Assembly (NCBI RefSeq): GCF_030209445.1
Contig: NZ_JARVSD010000011.1
Span: 344,089 to 408,088, forward strand
DNA length: 64,000 bases
Source of the DNA: Promicromonospora sp. MEB111
Lineage (GTDB): Bacteria > Actinomycetota > Actinomycetes > Actinomycetales > Cellulomonadaceae
Direction: 5' to 3'
A program made the translations under genes and the position numbers. Below are positions 16,903-25,740 of the stretch, piece after piece (within the stretch, counting starts at the first letter, position 1; the number at the start of each line of letters is the position of its first letter). The notes under the pieces are model-generated. The model was not told the DNA's origin. It was given only the letters and a program-made list of their open reading frames with translations, and did not search any database.

Positions 16903-17256
16903 ATGACCGACACCACCACGGACATCGCAACCCACGGCGTCAACGTCACCGACGTCGCCGCGGGCAAGGTCCGTAGCCTGCTCGAGCAGGAGGGCCGCGA
17001 CGACCTGCGCCTCCGCGTAGCGGTGCAGCCGGGTGGCTGCTCCGGGCTGATCTACCAGCTCTACTTCGACGAGCGGGTGCTCGACGGGGACGCTCTGCGC
17101 GACTACGACGGCGTCGAGGTCGTCGTGGACAAGATGAGCGTGCCGTACCTCGAGGGCGCCACGATCGACTTCAAGGACACCATCGAGCAGCAGGGCTTCA
17201 CGATCGACAACCCGAACGCCGGCAGCGCATGCGCCTGCGGCGGGTCGTTCTCCTGA
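16903..17256 (+). CDS. erpA: ErpA/IscA-type iron-sulfur carrier (HesB family)
   Basis: This 117-residue A-type carrier has the three invariant cysteines: Cys46 in QPGGCSGLIY and Cys110/Cys112 in the C-terminal SACACGGSF. Such proteins bind an Fe-S cluster between subunits and hand it to client enzymes. nadA nearby and the Rieske and complex genes downstream are plausible clients. A GGGAGATG ribosome site precedes the ATG. It is followed by a strong hairpin terminator. In actinobacteria this gene commonly stands just upstream of ctaC, as here. Confidence 0.93.
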   Translation: MTDTTTDIATHGVNVTDVAAGKVRSLLEQEGRDDLRLRVAVQPGGCSGLIYQLYFDERVLDGDALRDYDGVEVVVDKMSVPYLEGATIDFKDTIEQQGFTIDNPNAGSACACGGSFS

Positions 17257-17284
17257 TCGAAGCTCGCCGAGCGTAGTTCTCGGC

Positions 17285-17322
17285 ACGACGGGCCGGTCAC
17301 CTCAGGGTGACCGGCCCGTCGT
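17285..17322 (+). terminator. Rho-independent-type hairpin after the ErpA gene
   Basis: Arms 17285-17301 and 17306-17322 pair perfectly over 17 bp around the loop TCAG. The position suits bidirectional use, because the convergent TusA-like gene ends at 17355. Confidence 0.85.
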
Positions 17323-17354
17323 CGTTCCCGGAAGGGGCGCCGGAGCCGCGTGCG

Positions 17355-17612
17355 TCAGCCGAGGCGGACCGTGACGGCCCAGCCGTCCCAGGCCTCGTCC
17401 CCGGCTTCCGGGGCCGCGGCCCGGTGCTCCCGGGTCCCCACGTGCTCGTGGCCGCGCATCCGGCACCACGCGGGCACGTCGAGCTTGGCCGCGGGGTCGG
17501 TCGACAGGACGGTCAGCTCCGTGCCGGCGGGCAGGCCCTTCGCCGCCGCGGCGAGCCGGATCACGGGCAGCGGGCAGCGCAGCCCGCGAGCGTCCACCAG
17601 CGTGTCAGACAC
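17355..17612 (-). CDS. TusA-family sulfur carrier
   Basis: An 85-residue protein with the SirA/TusA signature at its start: VDARGLRCPLPVIRL, with the sulfur-carrying Cys13 in the CPxP motif. TusA proteins relay persulfide sulfur from a cysteine desulfurase to tRNA thiolation or cofactor pathways. The C-terminal part is longer and more charged than usual (HEHVGTREHRAAAPEAG). The gene lies 45 bp downstream of the desulfurase-like gene, and their link suggests one sulfur-transfer unit. I chose the GTG at 17610-17612, with TAGAGT 7 nt upstream. A further GTG at 17645 would encode an N-terminus read from the palindromic element (17601-17646). Confidence 0.8.
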   Translation of the reverse strand: MSDTLVDARGLRCPLPVIRLAAAAKGLPAGTELTVLSTDPAAKLDVPAWCRMRGHEHVGTREHRAAAPEAGDEAWDGWAVTVRLG

Positions 17613-17646
17613 ACAGGTCACTCTAGTGACCCGTACGTCTGACACG
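17601..17646. repeat. Dispersed palindrome family, copy A
   Basis: Outer arms CGTGTCAGAC and GTCTGACACG are exact, inner arms GGTCACT and AGTGACC are exact, with a 2-nt centre. The 5-nt segments between outer and inner arms do not pair. It lies between the desulfurase-like stop and the TusA-like start and overlaps the latter by 12 bp. See the matching copies at 36781, 50776 and 53826. Confidence 0.85.
17620..17625 (-). promoter_or_regulatory. -10 box (TAGAGT) inside palindrome copy A
   Basis: On the minus strand TAGAGT is followed by 7 nt and the GTG of the TusA-like gene. Only this copy of the palindrome carries a TANNNT box at its centre. Confidence 0.5.
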
Positions 17647-17657
17647 GACGAGGGGAG

Positions 17658-18809
17658 TCAGAGGCCGCCGACGCCCAGCATCTCCCGGACCTTCGCCACC
17701 GCGCCGGGGAGCACCGCGCAGAAGCGGTCGACCTCGTCGGCCGTGGTGGACCGGTCCAGGGCGATCCGCACGTTGCCGTGCGTGAGCACGCCCATCGCGG
17801 CCAGCACGTGCGACGGCTCCAGCGTGCTCGCGGTGCACGCCGAGCCCGAGCCGACCGCGAACCCGTGCCGGTCCAGCTCCGTCACGAGCGCCTCGCCGTC
17901 CACGTAGAGGAACGAGAACGTGGCCACGTGGGGAAGCCGGTCGTCCGGGTCGCCCACCACCTCGACGTCGGGGATGCGCGCCACCGCGGCACGCACGCGC
18001 TCCACCAGCGCCCGGCGGCGCGCCTCCTGCGCCACGCGGTCGGACTCGACCGCCTGCAGAGCCACCGCGGCGGCGAACGCGAGCGGCACGCTCACGCCGC
18101 CCGGGGCCCACGGGTCCTCGTCCTCGGGCCCGACGGGCGCGGTGCGCACCCGCTGCCGGACGGCGAGGACGCCGACGCCGGCGGGCCCGCCCCAGTCGGC
18201 CGGGTCGGCGGCGAGGAGGTCCCAGGCGTCGGGCACCGCCACGTGCCCGACGCTCGCCCCGGCGTCGACCAGCAGGGGGACGGCGGCCGCGCGGGCCGCC
18301 TCGTGCACCGCCTCGACCGGCTGGACCGTGCCCACCTCGCCGTTCGCGTGCTGGAGCGCGGCCAGCGCGACGCCGGGAGCCCCGACCGCGGCGACCATGG
18401 CGTCGACGTCGACCCGACCGAGCCGGTCGACGGGCACGGGACCGGTATCCCCCGCGGCGAGCGTCGCCGCGTGCAGCACGGCGGCGCGCTCGACGGCGCC
18501 GACGACGACCGCGGAACCGGCGCGCCGTCGGGCGGCGGCCGCCGACGCGACCGCGGCGTGGAGAGTGGCCGTGTGGCTCGGCGTGAACCGGACCTCCTGG
18601 CTCCGCGCGCCGAGCACGGCGGCGATCGCCTCGCGGGCGCCGTCGAGCAGCCGGGCCGCGCGGCGGCCCTCGGCGTGCAGCCGGCGGGGGTCGGCCCAGC
18701 CGTCGGCGAGGGCCTGCTCGAAGGCCTGCCGGGCGAGCGGGTGCCACGGGGCCCGCCCGCCGTTGTCGAGGTAGACCCGCTCGGGGACACCTGGGGTGGC
18801 GTGGCTCAC
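17658..18809 (-). CDS. Cysteine-desulfurase-like protein lacking the PLP lysine
   Basis: A 383-residue fold-type I aminotransferase-like protein of the NifS/IscS group. Recognisable features are YLDNGGRAPWHPLARQAF at the start, FTPSHTATLHAA, QHANGEVGTVQP (where IscS has HVNNETG) and the catalytic-cysteine loop VGSGSACTASTLEPSHVL. In active homologues the Schiff-base lysine is in S-x-H-K before GGPKG(V/I)G. Here that place reads DPADWGGPAGVGVLAV, with no lysine, and the only lysine in the protein is near the C-terminus (AKVREML). A classical PLP desulfurase reaction is therefore doubtful. It is followed by a TusA-like gene. The GTG at 18809 has an AGGAGGAC ribosome site. Confidence 0.82.
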   Translation of the reverse strand: MSHATPGVPERVYLDNGGRAPWHPLARQAFEQALADGWADPRRLHAEGRRAARLLDGAREAIAAVLGARSQEVRFTPSHTATLHAAVASAAAARRRAGSAVVVGAVERAAVLHAATLAAGDTGPVPVDRLGRVDVDAMVAAVGAPGVALAALQHANGEVGTVQPVEAVHEAARAAAVPLLVDAGASVGHVAVPDAWDLLAADPADWGGPAGVGVLAVRQRVRTAPVGPEDEDPWAPGGVSVPLAFAAAVALQAVESDRVAQEARRRALVERVRAAVARIPDVEVVGDPDDRLPHVATFSFLYVDGEALVTELDRHGFAVGSGSACTASTLEPSHVLAAMGVLTHGNVRIALDRSTTADEVDRFCAVLPGAVAKVREMLGVGGL

Positions 18810-18989
18810 ACGTCCTCCTGCTCCTTGTGCCGTCCACCCGATCCTCGCACCCCTGCCGCGGTGCCTCGTGACGATCGTTCTGACACGACTTGGGTGGGTG
18901 TCCTGAACAGCGTCGATGTGTGCCCCAGGTGCGGAGTGCGTCACGTTCCCGCGGGCGCCTTCCGGGCATCATCAGGCCCCGGAGCGCGC

Positions 18990-18995
18990 TAGGCT
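18990..18995 (+). promoter_or_regulatory. -10 box (TAGGCT) upstream of ctaC
   Basis: TAGGCT predicts a start near 19002 and a leader of about 77 nt before the ctaC start. Confidence 0.45.
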
Positions 18996-19078
18996 GCATC
19001 CCATCGAGGACGAAGGTTCTGCGTGGAGCTCGGGAGGAAACCGGTGCGACGCGCCGGACGAGACGTGAAAGGCCTCCC

Positions 19079-20002
19079 TTGCACTCGAAGCCACCTACCC
19101 GCACCCGGCGGGCCATCCTGCGTGCGTCGGCTCTTGCCGCCGCAGTCGCAGTGCTGGCCTCCGGCTGCGCAAGTGAATCCGTCCAGCGCGGATACCTGCC
19201 CGGCTACAGCGACGGGGAGGTGACTAACCAGACCGAGCGCATCACCGACCTGTGGGTGGGCTCGTGGATCGCTGCCCTCGCCGTGGGCATCGTGACCTGG
19301 GGCCTGATGCTGTGGTGCATCGCGGCCTACCGGAAGCGCAAGGACGACCACCAGCTCCCGGTGCAGACGCGCTACCACCTGCCGCTCGAGCTCATGTACA
19401 CGGCCGTGCCGATCATCATGGTGTTGGTGCTGTTCTGGTACACCGACCGCGACGTGACGGCCATCAAGACCGTCGACGGCACCGCGACCGAGCACATCCA
19501 GGTCATCGGCAAGCAGTGGAGCTGGGACTTCAACTACCTCGACGCCGACGTGTACGACTACGGCGAGCACGAGGCGGACCCCGGCAGCGTCACGGCCGAG
19601 GACGAGCTCGACGGCGCCGTCGGCACCTCGACGTCCTTCCCGACGCTCTACCTGCCGGTGAACGAGACGGTCGAGTTCACGCTCGACTCGCGCGACGTCA
19701 TCCACTCGTTCTGGATCCCCGCGTTCCTGTACAAGCAGGACATGATCCCGAACCGGACCAACACGTTCCAGGTCACGCCGACCCGTGAGGGCACGTACGC
19801 CGGCAAGTGCGCCGAGCTCTGCGGCGAGTTCCACTCCGGCATGCTCTTCAACGTGAAGGTCGTGTCCGCCGAGGAGTACGACGCCCACATGGCGGAGCTC
19901 GAGGCGAAGGGTCAGACCGGCTCGCTCGGCATGGACCTCGCCCGCACCGCCGGCCCGGTGGAGGACCCGGCAGAAACACTGGAAGAGGAGGCTGGGCACT
20001 GA
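19079..20002 (+). CDS. ctaC: Cytochrome aa3 oxidase subunit II
   Basis: This 307-residue membrane-anchored CuA subunit takes electrons from the diheme cytochrome c subunit of the bcc complex. A lipoprotein signal ([22 protein letters not shown], lipid-bearing Cys30) is followed by two membrane helices ([19 protein letters not shown] and [17 protein letters not shown]). A periplasmic-side cupredoxin domain has the CuA ligands [12 protein letters not shown] (Cys244, Cys248, His252) and [10 protein letters not shown]. The frame is certain but the start is not: I chose the TTG at 19079, which gives a normal signal peptide, because no in-frame ATG or GTG lies between 18890 and the signal. A good ribosome site (GGGAGG) further upstream serves a GTG in another frame. 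Confidence 0.9.
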   Translation: MHSKPPTRTRRAILRASALAAAVAVLASGCASESVQRGYLPGYSDGEVTNQTERITDLWVGSWIAALAVGIVTWGLMLWCIAAYRKRKDDHQLPVQTRYHLPLELMYTAVPIIMVLVLFWYTDRDVTAIKTVDGTATEHIQVIGKQWSWDFNYLDADVYDYGEHEADPGSVTAEDELDGAVGTSTSFPTLYLPVNETVEFTLDSRDVIHSFWIPAFLYKQDMIPNRTNTFQVTPTREGTYAGKCAELCGEFHSGMLFNVKVVSAEEYDAHMAELEAKGQTGSLGMDLARTAGPVEDPAETLEEEAGH

Positions 20003-21816
20003 TGGCCGCAGCGACCACGACCGAGCTGATCCCGGGCCTGGCGCCCGGGAGGCAGACGCTCGGCCGGACCGTCATCAAGTGGATCACGTCCACTGACCAC
20101 AAGACGATCGGGTACCTCTACCTGATCACGTCGTTCATCTTCTTCTGCATCGGCGGCCTGATGGCCCTGCTGATCCGGGCCGAGCTCTTCGCGCCGGGCA
20201 TCCAGCTGGTGCAGAGCAAGGAGCAGTACAACCAGCTCTTCACGATGCACGGCACGATCATGCTGCTGCTGTTCGCCACCCCGCTGTTCGCGGGTTTCGC
20301 GAACGTGATCATGCCGCTCCAGATCGGCGCGCCCGACGTCGCGTTCCCGCGGCTGAACATGTTCGCCTACTGGCTGTACCTGTTCGGCGGCCTCATCACG
20401 GTGGCCGGTTTCCTGACCCCGCAGGGTGCCGCGTCGTTCGGCTGGTTCGCCTACGCGCCGCTGTCGACCACGACCTACAGTCCAGGGTTGGGAGGAGACC
20501 TCTGGGTCTTCGGCCTGGCGCTGGCCGGTTTCGGCACGATCCTCGGTGCGGTCAACTTCATCACCACGATCATCACGATGCGTGCGCCGGGCATGACCAT
20601 GTTCCGGATGTCGATCTTCACCTGGAACACGCTGGTCACCAGCCTCCTGGTGCTGATGGCGTTCCCGCCCCTGGCCGCGGCACTGTTCGCGCTGGGTGCC
20701 GACCGCCGTCTCGACGCGCAGATCTTCAACCCGGAGAACGGCGGCGCCATCCTCTGGCAGCACCTCTTCTGGTTCTTCGGTCACCCCGAGGTGTACATCA
20801 TCGCGCTGCCGTTCTTCGGCATCGTGTCCGAGATCTTCCCGGTCTTCAGCCGCAAGCCGATCTTCGGCTACACGGGCCTGGTCTACGCGACCATCGCCAT
20901 CGCCGCGCTGTCGGTGACGGTGTGGGCGCACCACATGTACGTGACCGGCGCCGTCATGCTGCCGTTCTTCGCGTTCATGACGATGCTCATCGCGGTGCCG
21001 ACCGGCGTGAAGTTCTTCAACTGGATCGGCACGCTCTGGCGAGGAAAACTCACGTTCGAGACACCGATGCTCTGGTCCATCGGCTTCCTCGTGACCTTCC
21101 TCTTCGGCGGTCTGACCGGCATCATCCTGTCGAGCCCGGCGCTGGACTTCCAGCTCTCCGACTCGTACTTCGTGGTGGCGCACTTCCACTACGTGGTCTT
21201 CGGCACCGTCGTGTTCGCGATGTTCGCCGGGTTCTACTTCTGGTGGCCCAAGATGACCGGCCGCATGCTGTCGGAGCGCCTGGGCAAGGTGCACTTCTGG
21301 ATGCTCTTCGTCGGCTTCCACACCACGTTCCTCATCCAGCACTGGCTGGGTGTGGAGGGCATGCCGCGCCGCTACGCGGACTACATGCCGCAGGAGGGCT
21401 TCACCTGGGAGAACCAGGTGTCCACGATCGGCGCGTTCATCCTCGCCGCGTCCACCCTGCCGTTCCTCTGGAACGTCTACATCACCTGGCGCAAGGCGCC
21501 CAAGGTCACGGTCGACGACCCGTGGGGCTACGGCCGCTCCCTGGAGTGGGCCACGTCCTGCCCGCCGCCGCGGCACAACTTCGCCTCGCTCCCGCGCATC
21601 CGCTCGGAGTCGCCGGCGTTCGACCTGCACCACCCCGAGGTCGTCGCGATGGAGCACCCGGAGTACAACCGCGGTGTGCTCGACAACATCTACGGCGAGG
21701 CGGACCGGCGCGGTCAGGACAAGCAGGCCCAGCAGCGCGCCGCGCACGGCGGCGGCGAGTCGGGTCAGAGCAGCACGACCATCGTTGACCAGCCGGACGA
21801 GGGGACCAGCAAGTGA
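20002..21816 (+). CDS. ctaD: Cytochrome aa3 oxidase subunit I
   Basis: This 604-residue catalytic subunit reduces oxygen to water at the haem a3-CuB centre and pumps protons. It has twelve membrane helices. The CuB/haem motifs are FGHPEVYII (His-Tyr cross-link), the WAHHMYVTG pair and [15 protein letters not shown], with the low-spin haem ligand in [11 protein letters not shown]. The start ATG overlaps the ctaC stop (TGATG) and the stop overlaps the ctaF GTG, so the three are coupled. A hydrophilic tail of about 60 residues ([13 protein letters not shown]) is typical for actinobacteria. Confidence 0.97.
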   Translation: MAAATTTELIPGLAPGRQTLGRTVIKWITSTDHKTIGYLYLITSFIFFCIGGLMALLIRAELFAPGIQLVQSKEQYNQLFTMHGTIMLLLFATPLFAGFANVIMPLQIGAPDVAFPRLNMFAYWLYLFGGLITVAGFLTPQGAASFGWFAYAPLSTTTYSPGLGGDLWVFGLALAGFGTILGAVNFITTIITMRAPGMTMFRMSIFTWNTLVTSLLVLMAFPPLAAALFALGADRRLDAQIFNPENGGAILWQHLFWFFGHPEVYIIALPFFGIVSEIFPVFSRKPIFGYTGLVYATIAIAALSVTVWAHHMYVTGAVMLPFFAFMTMLIAVPTGVKFFNWIGTLWRGKLTFETPMLWSIGFLVTFLFGGLTGIILSSPALDFQLSDSYFVVAHFHYVVFGTVVFAMFAGFYFWWPKMTGRMLSERLGKVHFWMLFVGFHTTFLIQHWLGVEGMPRRYADYMPQEGFTWENQVSTIGAFILAASTLPFLWNVYITWRKAPKVTVDDPWGYGRSLEWATSCPPPRHNFASLPRIRSESPAFDLHHPEVVAMEHPEYNRGVLDNIYGEADRRGQDKQAQQRAAHGGGESGQSSTTIVDQPDEGTSK

Positions 21817-22214
21817 AGATCGAGAGTCGCCTGTTCCTCTGGGGCACGCCCTTCTTCGTCCTGGCCGGAGTCGTCTACGGCTTCATGACGGACTGGCAGG
21901 AGCCGGTCGGCTACCTGGGCATGCCGCTGGTCGGCGCCCTGGTGGCGATGATCGGCGCGTACCTGACGCTGACGGCCCGGCGCATCGACGCCCGGCCCGA
22001 GGACGACCCGAACGGCAACATCGAGGACGCCGCGGGCGACCAGGGCGTCTACGCGCCCTGGAGCTGGTGGCCGCTCGCGATCGCGGGCTCCGCCGCGATC
22101 TGCTTCCTCGGCCTGGCCGTGGGCTGGTGGGTGCTCTACATCGGCTTCTGCGTGGCGATCATCGCGCTGGTGGGCTGGGTGTTCGAGTACTCGCGAGGCA
22201 TCCACTCGCACTGA
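21813..22214 (+). CDS. ctaF: Cytochrome c oxidase subunit IV (actinobacterial type)
   Basis: A 133-residue accessory subunit with four membrane helices in two hairpins: [59 protein letters not shown] and [21 protein letters not shown]. It belongs to the small subunit found only in actinobacterial aa3 oxidases. The GTG start overlaps the ctaD stop. A long hairpin follows. Confidence 0.93.
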   Translation: MKIESRLFLWGTPFFVLAGVVYGFMTDWQEPVGYLGMPLVGALVAMIGAYLTLTARRIDARPEDDPNGNIEDAAGDQGVYAPWSWWPLAIAGSAAICFLGLAVGWWVLYIGFCVAIIALVGWVFEYSRGIHSH

Positions 22215-22239
22215 GCTCGTCCTCACTGCTTTTCACGGC

Positions 22240-22303
22240 CGACCCGGCGTCGGAGCGTGCCCTCGTGCGAGGGTGTGCCCCGACGCCGGGTCGCTTCGTT
22301 TTC
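22240..22303 (+). terminator. Terminator after ctaCDF
   Basis: Arms 22240-22253 and 22280-22293 pair perfectly over 14 bp and enclose a smaller CCCTCG/CGAGGG hairpin. CTTCGTTTTC follows as a T-rich tail. Confidence 0.85.
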
Positions 22304-22426
22304 ACCCGGTAGTTCACCCGCTGCCGACGGTGTCCTGGGAGTCCACCGTGGTGAGATCGACTGTTCGCTGGCCGGTTCCCCGAGGCAACCTGTGCGTCGG
22401 CCGGAGGGCGAGCAGGAAGGCCAACA

Positions 22427-23278
22427 GTGCGTTACTCCAAGACGGTGGTGCTGGCGACGGCGGGCGTGCTCGCCGTGGGCCTCGGCGGCTGCGCGGCAAC
22501 CTCGAGCGGCTCCGCTGACGAGGCTGCCCCCACCGAGGCGGCGCAGACCCAGGTCGAGCTGACCCAGGCCTCGTTCGTCGAGGAGCTCTCCGCGGCACAG
22601 ACCGAGGCGGGCACCGTCCACATGTCGATGGGCTACTCGGGCGCGGGGGCCGAGGAAGCCGGGCTGGCGGGCGCTCCCCTCGAGGCCGACATCGACCTGG
22701 CCGACCCGAAGAACCCGGCGATGGCGATGACGATGGAAATCGAGGGCGAGACCGCTGACATGGTCCTCGTCGACGGCGACTTCTACATGAACATGGGCGA
22801 GACGACGTCCGGCAAGTTCCTGAGCCTGACCGAGGCCGGCGAGTCCGACAACCCGATGGGCACGCTCTTCAAGGGCATGGGCGACGCCATGCGGAGCAGC
22901 CTGGAGGACATGGACCCGGCCGCGCAGCTCCAGGGCATGGAGGGGGCCATCACGTCGTTCGAGAAGTCCGGCCCGGAGACGGTCGACGGCGTCGAGACGG
23001 ACGTCTACACGCTGCTCGTCGACCCGACCAAGATGACCGGCCCCCAGGTGGAGGACCTGCCCGAGGACATGCTGGCGCAGATGGGCGAGATGGAGATCGT
23101 CTACCACGTGGACGAGGACAACCTGGCACGTGCGCTGGTCATGACGATGGACGTCGAGGGCAAGCCCCTGGTGGCCAGCGGCACCTTCACCGGCTGGGGC
23201 GAGCCCGTCGACGTGGCCGCCCCGACCGGCGACCAGCTCGTGAGCATCGACGAGCTGACCGAGGGCATGCTCGGCTGA
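22427..23278 (+). CDS. LppX/LprG-like lipoprotein
   Basis: A 283-residue predicted surface lipoprotein. The signal ends in a lipobox (VLAVGLGGC), followed by a Ser/Glu/Ala linker and a beta-rich domain (VHMSMGYSG, PAMAMTMEIEGETADMVLVDGDFYMNM, GETVDG-like GPETVDGVETDVYTLLVD, MEIVYHVDEDNLARALVMTM). This pattern matches actinobacterial lipid-binding lipoproteins with the half-barrel LppX/LprG fold. It is unusually Met- and acid-rich. AGGAAGG lies 6 nt before the GTG. Its position between oxidase and trpD genes says little about its role. Confidence 0.78.
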   Translation: MRYSKTVVLATAGVLAVGLGGCAATSSGSADEAAPTEAAQTQVELTQASFVEELSAAQTEAGTVHMSMGYSGAGAEEAGLAGAPLEADIDLADPKNPAMAMTMEIEGETADMVLVDGDFYMNMGETTSGKFLSLTEAGESDNPMGTLFKGMGDAMRSSLEDMDPAAQLQGMEGAITSFEKSGPETVDGVETDVYTLLVDPTKMTGPQVEDLPEDMLAQMGEMEIVYHVDEDNLARALVMTMDVEGKPLVASGTFTGWGEPVDVAAPTGDQLVSIDELTEGMLG

Positions 23279-23295
23279 TCCCCTGCGCTGCTGTG

Positions 23296-24345
23296 CTACC
23301 TCGCGGCCTGGGCCCAGCGCTCCAGGGTGGCCTGCGCCGCCCCGGAGTCCACGGCCTGGGCCGCGAGGCCGATGCCGGCGGTGAGGCGTTCCACGAGCGT
23401 GCCGGAGCCGGTACCGGGCAGCGTGCCGTCGGCGACGAGGCCCGAGGCCGCGTTGAGCAGCACGGTCTCGCGGACCGGACCGGACTCGCCCGCCAGCACG
23501 GCGCGGGCGACGCCCGCGTTGTAGGCGGCGTCGTGGCCGCGCAGGTCCTCGACCTTGATGCGCGTCAGGCCGAGGTCGTCGGCGGGGTCGATGCGGTGTT
23601 CGGTGACCGTGCCCCCGGACACCTCCCAGACGGTGGCACCCGCGGTCGCGGCGAGCTCGTCCAGGCCCTCGTCCCCGCGGAAGACCAGCGCGGACTTGCC
23701 CCGCTCGGCGAAGACGCCCGCCATCAGCGGCGCCATCCGCGCGTCGGCGCAGCCCACGGCGGCCGCGCGCGGCTGGGCCGGGTTCGTGAGCGGGCCCAGG
23801 AAGTTGAAGACCGTGGGCACGCCCAGTTCCTTGCGGGTCACGCCCGCGTGGCGCATGGACGGGTGGAAAGCCGCGGCGAAGCAGAAGGTGATGCCCGCCT
23901 CGCGCGCGATCTGCGCGACGCGCTCCGGCGGGTGGTCCAGGCGGATGCCGAGCTCCTCCAGCACGTCCGCGCTGCCCGACGACGACGACGCCGCCCGGTT
24001 GCCGTGCTTCACCACCCGCAGGCCGGCGCCCGCGATGACCACGGAGGCCATCGTGGAGATGTTCACGGTGTGCGCGCGGTCGCCGCCGGTGCCGACGATG
24101 TCCACCGACGGCCCGGGCACGTCGATGCGCACCGCGTGCTCGATCATGGAGTCGGTCAGGCCCGCGAGCTCCTCGACGGTCTCGCCCTTGGCCCGCAGCG
24201 CCACGAGGAAGCCGGCGAGCTGGACGGGGGAGACCTCACCGGTCATCACCCGGTCCATCGCCCAGCGGGCCTCCTGCTGGCTCAGGTCGGTGCCGGTCAT
24301 GAGCCCGGCGAGCAGACCGGACCAGGTGGGTGCCTCGAGGTTCAC
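23296..24345 (-). CDS. trpD: Anthranilate phosphoribosyltransferase
   Basis: A 349-residue enzyme transferring phosphoribose from PRPP to anthranilate in tryptophan synthesis. Family motifs are complete: [18 protein letters not shown] (PRPP/Mg site), [23 protein letters not shown], and [23 protein letters not shown]. It is not in a trp operon here. As in Streptomyces, trpD stands beside the cytochrome bcc genes. The GTG start at 24345 overlaps the stop of the receiver-domain gene (GTGA), so the two are translationally coupled. Confidence 0.96.
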   Translation of the reverse strand: MNLEAPTWSGLLAGLMTGTDLSQQEARWAMDRVMTGEVSPVQLAGFLVALRAKGETVEELAGLTDSMIEHAVRIDVPGPSVDIVGTGGDRAHTVNISTMASVVIAGAGLRVVKHGNRAASSSSGSADVLEELGIRLDHPPERVAQIAREAGITFCFAAAFHPSMRHAGVTRKELGVPTVFNFLGPLTNPAQPRAAAVGCADARMAPLMAGVFAERGKSALVFRGDEGLDELAATAGATVWEVSGGTVTEHRIDPADDLGLTRIKVEDLRGHDAAYNAGVARAVLAGESGPVRETVLLNAASGLVADGTLPGTGSGTLVERLTAGIGLAAQAVDSGAAQATLERWAQAAR

Positions 24346-24803
24346 GCGGTACCCGCCGTCGAGGGGGCGAGCAGGCGCGCGACGGCCTCCTGGACCTTGA
24401 TGGCGTCGAGCGGGCGCGCCACCACGCCGTCGGCCAGGGACCAGGTCGCGAGCCAGGCGTCCGCCGGGCGGCCCGTGAGGACCAGCACCGGGGGGCACTC
24501 GTAGATCTCGTTCTTGAGCTGGCGGCACAGCCCCATGCCGCCGGCCTGGTCGGCCTCTCCGTCGAGGACGAGCAGGTCCCACGTCTCGTTGTCGGCCTTG
24601 TCCACCACGGCGGCCGCGGTGGCGGCCTCGGCCCACACGATGTCGGGCGCGCCCGCGTGCAGGCGGGGGCCGACGGCGAGGCGTACCTGCTCACGCACCG
24701 TCCGGTCGTCGCTGTACAGGAGGACTCGCGGGCTCGACGTCGCGCTGGGGGAGGGCGTACCGCTCGTGCCTGCGCTGGTCACTTCCGTCGTCATGCCGGT
24801 CAT
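24342..24803 (-). CDS. Stand-alone receiver-domain protein, atypical
   Basis: This 153-residue protein has a Thr/Ser/Pro-rich N-terminal tail (about 27 residues), then one CheY-like receiver domain. The acidic pair is in LLYSDDRTV, the phospho-acceptor Asp in [15 protein letters not shown] and the Thr in VLVLTGR. The invariant Lys before the last helix is replaced (VVARPLDAI has Arg). There is no output domain, and no histidine kinase nearby. Coupled translation with trpD and a position opposite the respiratory genes suggest a conserved regulatory or scaffold role, but its partner is unknown. Start is at ATG 24803 or 24794. Confidence 0.78.
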   Translation of the reverse strand: MTGMTTEVTSAGTSGTPSPSATSSPRVLLYSDDRTVREQVRLAVGPRLHAGAPDIVWAEAATAAAVVDKADNETWDLLVLDGEADQAGGMGLCRQLKNEIYECPPVLVLTGRPADAWLATWSLADGVVARPLDAIKVQEAVARLLAPSTAGTA

Positions 24804-24977
24804 GCGTCGATCGTGGCACAGACCCCGCTCCGACGGCAGATATGTCCACGCCCTTTTCATGGCACTCTGCAGAATGGCGTCAGCAAGAGACGCCCCAGGT
24901 AGGGCGTTGAGTGGACTTTGTGAGATTCGACGCGAGCGTCCGTGACGGTTCGGCGTTCGGGACACGCGAACGTCGGC

Positions 24978-24983
24978 CATAAT
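24978..24983 (+). promoter_or_regulatory. -10 box (CATAAT) of ctaE, leaderless-type
   Basis: CATAAT is followed by 7 nt and the GTG at 24991. It overlaps an upstream in-frame ATG (24982), which argues against that ATG as the start. Confidence 0.55.
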
Positions 24984-24990
24984 GGCTGTC

Positions 24991-25635
24991 GTGTCGACCG
25001 CAACGGCTGCAGCCACCCCCACGCACCAGCACGTGACAGTCAATCGTCCGAACCCGGTCTCGGTCGGGACGATCGTCTGGCTCGCGAGCGAGCTCATGTT
25101 CTTCGCAGCGCTCTTCGCGATGTACTTCACCGTCCGGCAGACCATGCCGGCCGAGGAGTGGGCGCTGCAGGCGGACAAGCTGAACATCACCTTCTCCACG
25201 ATCAACACGATCGTCCTGGTGCTGTCCTCCTTCACCTGCCAGTGGGCGGTCTTCAAGGCCGAGCAGTTCAAGCCGTCGCGCTCCGGGAAGCTCTTCCAGT
25301 TCTGGACCTGGGGCATGCACGAGTGGCTGACCATGACCTACCTCATGGGCGCGTTCTTCATCGGCGGCCAGATCTTCGAGTACACCGAGCTGGTGCACGA
25401 GGGTCTGACCATCTCGTCCAGCGCGTACGGGTCGGTCTTCTACATGACCACCGGCTTCCACGGTCTGCACGTGACCGGCGGTCTGATCGCCTTCCTCTTC
25501 GTGCTCGGCCGCTCGTTCGCCGCCAAGCGCTTCGGTCACCACGAGGCCACCACCACGATTGTCACGTCCTACTACTGGCACTTCGTCGACGTGGTGTGGA
25601 TCGCGCTCTTCGCGGTGATCTACCTGCTGCGCTGA
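24991..25635 (+). CDS. ctaE: Cytochrome aa3 oxidase subunit III
   Basis: A 214-residue subunit with five membrane helices and the family motifs [55 protein letters not shown] and [16 protein letters not shown]. As in other actinobacteria it is encoded with qcrCAB and apart from ctaCD. GTG 24991 is preferred because the in-frame ATG at 24982 falls in the -10 box. Confidence 0.95.
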   Translation: MSTATAAATPTHQHVTVNRPNPVSVGTIVWLASELMFFAALFAMYFTVRQTMPAEEWALQADKLNITFSTINTIVLVLSSFTCQWAVFKAEQFKPSRSGKLFQFWTWGMHEWLTMTYLMGAFFIGGQIFEYTELVHEGLTISSSAYGSVFYMTTGFHGLHVTGGLIAFLFVLGRSFAAKRFGHHEATTTIVTSYYWHFVDVVWIALFAVIYLLR

Positions 25636-25689
25636 CCGGTCGCGCGGTCGCCCCCGGGCAGCCGCGCCTCACGGCCACGTGCGGTGGCA

Positions 25690-25695
25690 TAGGTT
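25690..25695 (+). promoter_or_regulatory. -10 box (TAGGTT) upstream of qcrC
   Basis: TAGGTT predicts transcription from about 25702, giving qcrCAB a promoter separate from ctaE with a leader of about 40 nt that carries a GACGAGGAAA ribosome site. Confidence 0.45.
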
Positions 25696-25740
25696 CATAA
25701 CAGAGAAGCTCAACACTCACAGCGAGACGAGGAAATTTTC

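Noticed and set aside
17643..17645. GTG as the TusA-like start
   Set aside because: The added residues are a translation of the palindromic element, while the GTG at 17612 gives the normal TusA N-terminus and has a -10 box 7 nt upstream.
19044..19046. GTG with a good ribosome site as the ctaC start
   Set aside because: It is not in the ctaC frame. A sequencing frameshift could in principle join them, but the in-frame TTG gives a normal lipoprotein signal.
19912..21747. 611-residue minus-strand frame opposite ctaD
   Set aside because: Arg/His/Glu-rich shadow of a strongly conserved oxidase gene.
24982..24984. ATG as the ctaE start
   Set aside because: It overlaps the CATAAT -10 box; the GTG at 24991 has correct leaderless spacing.
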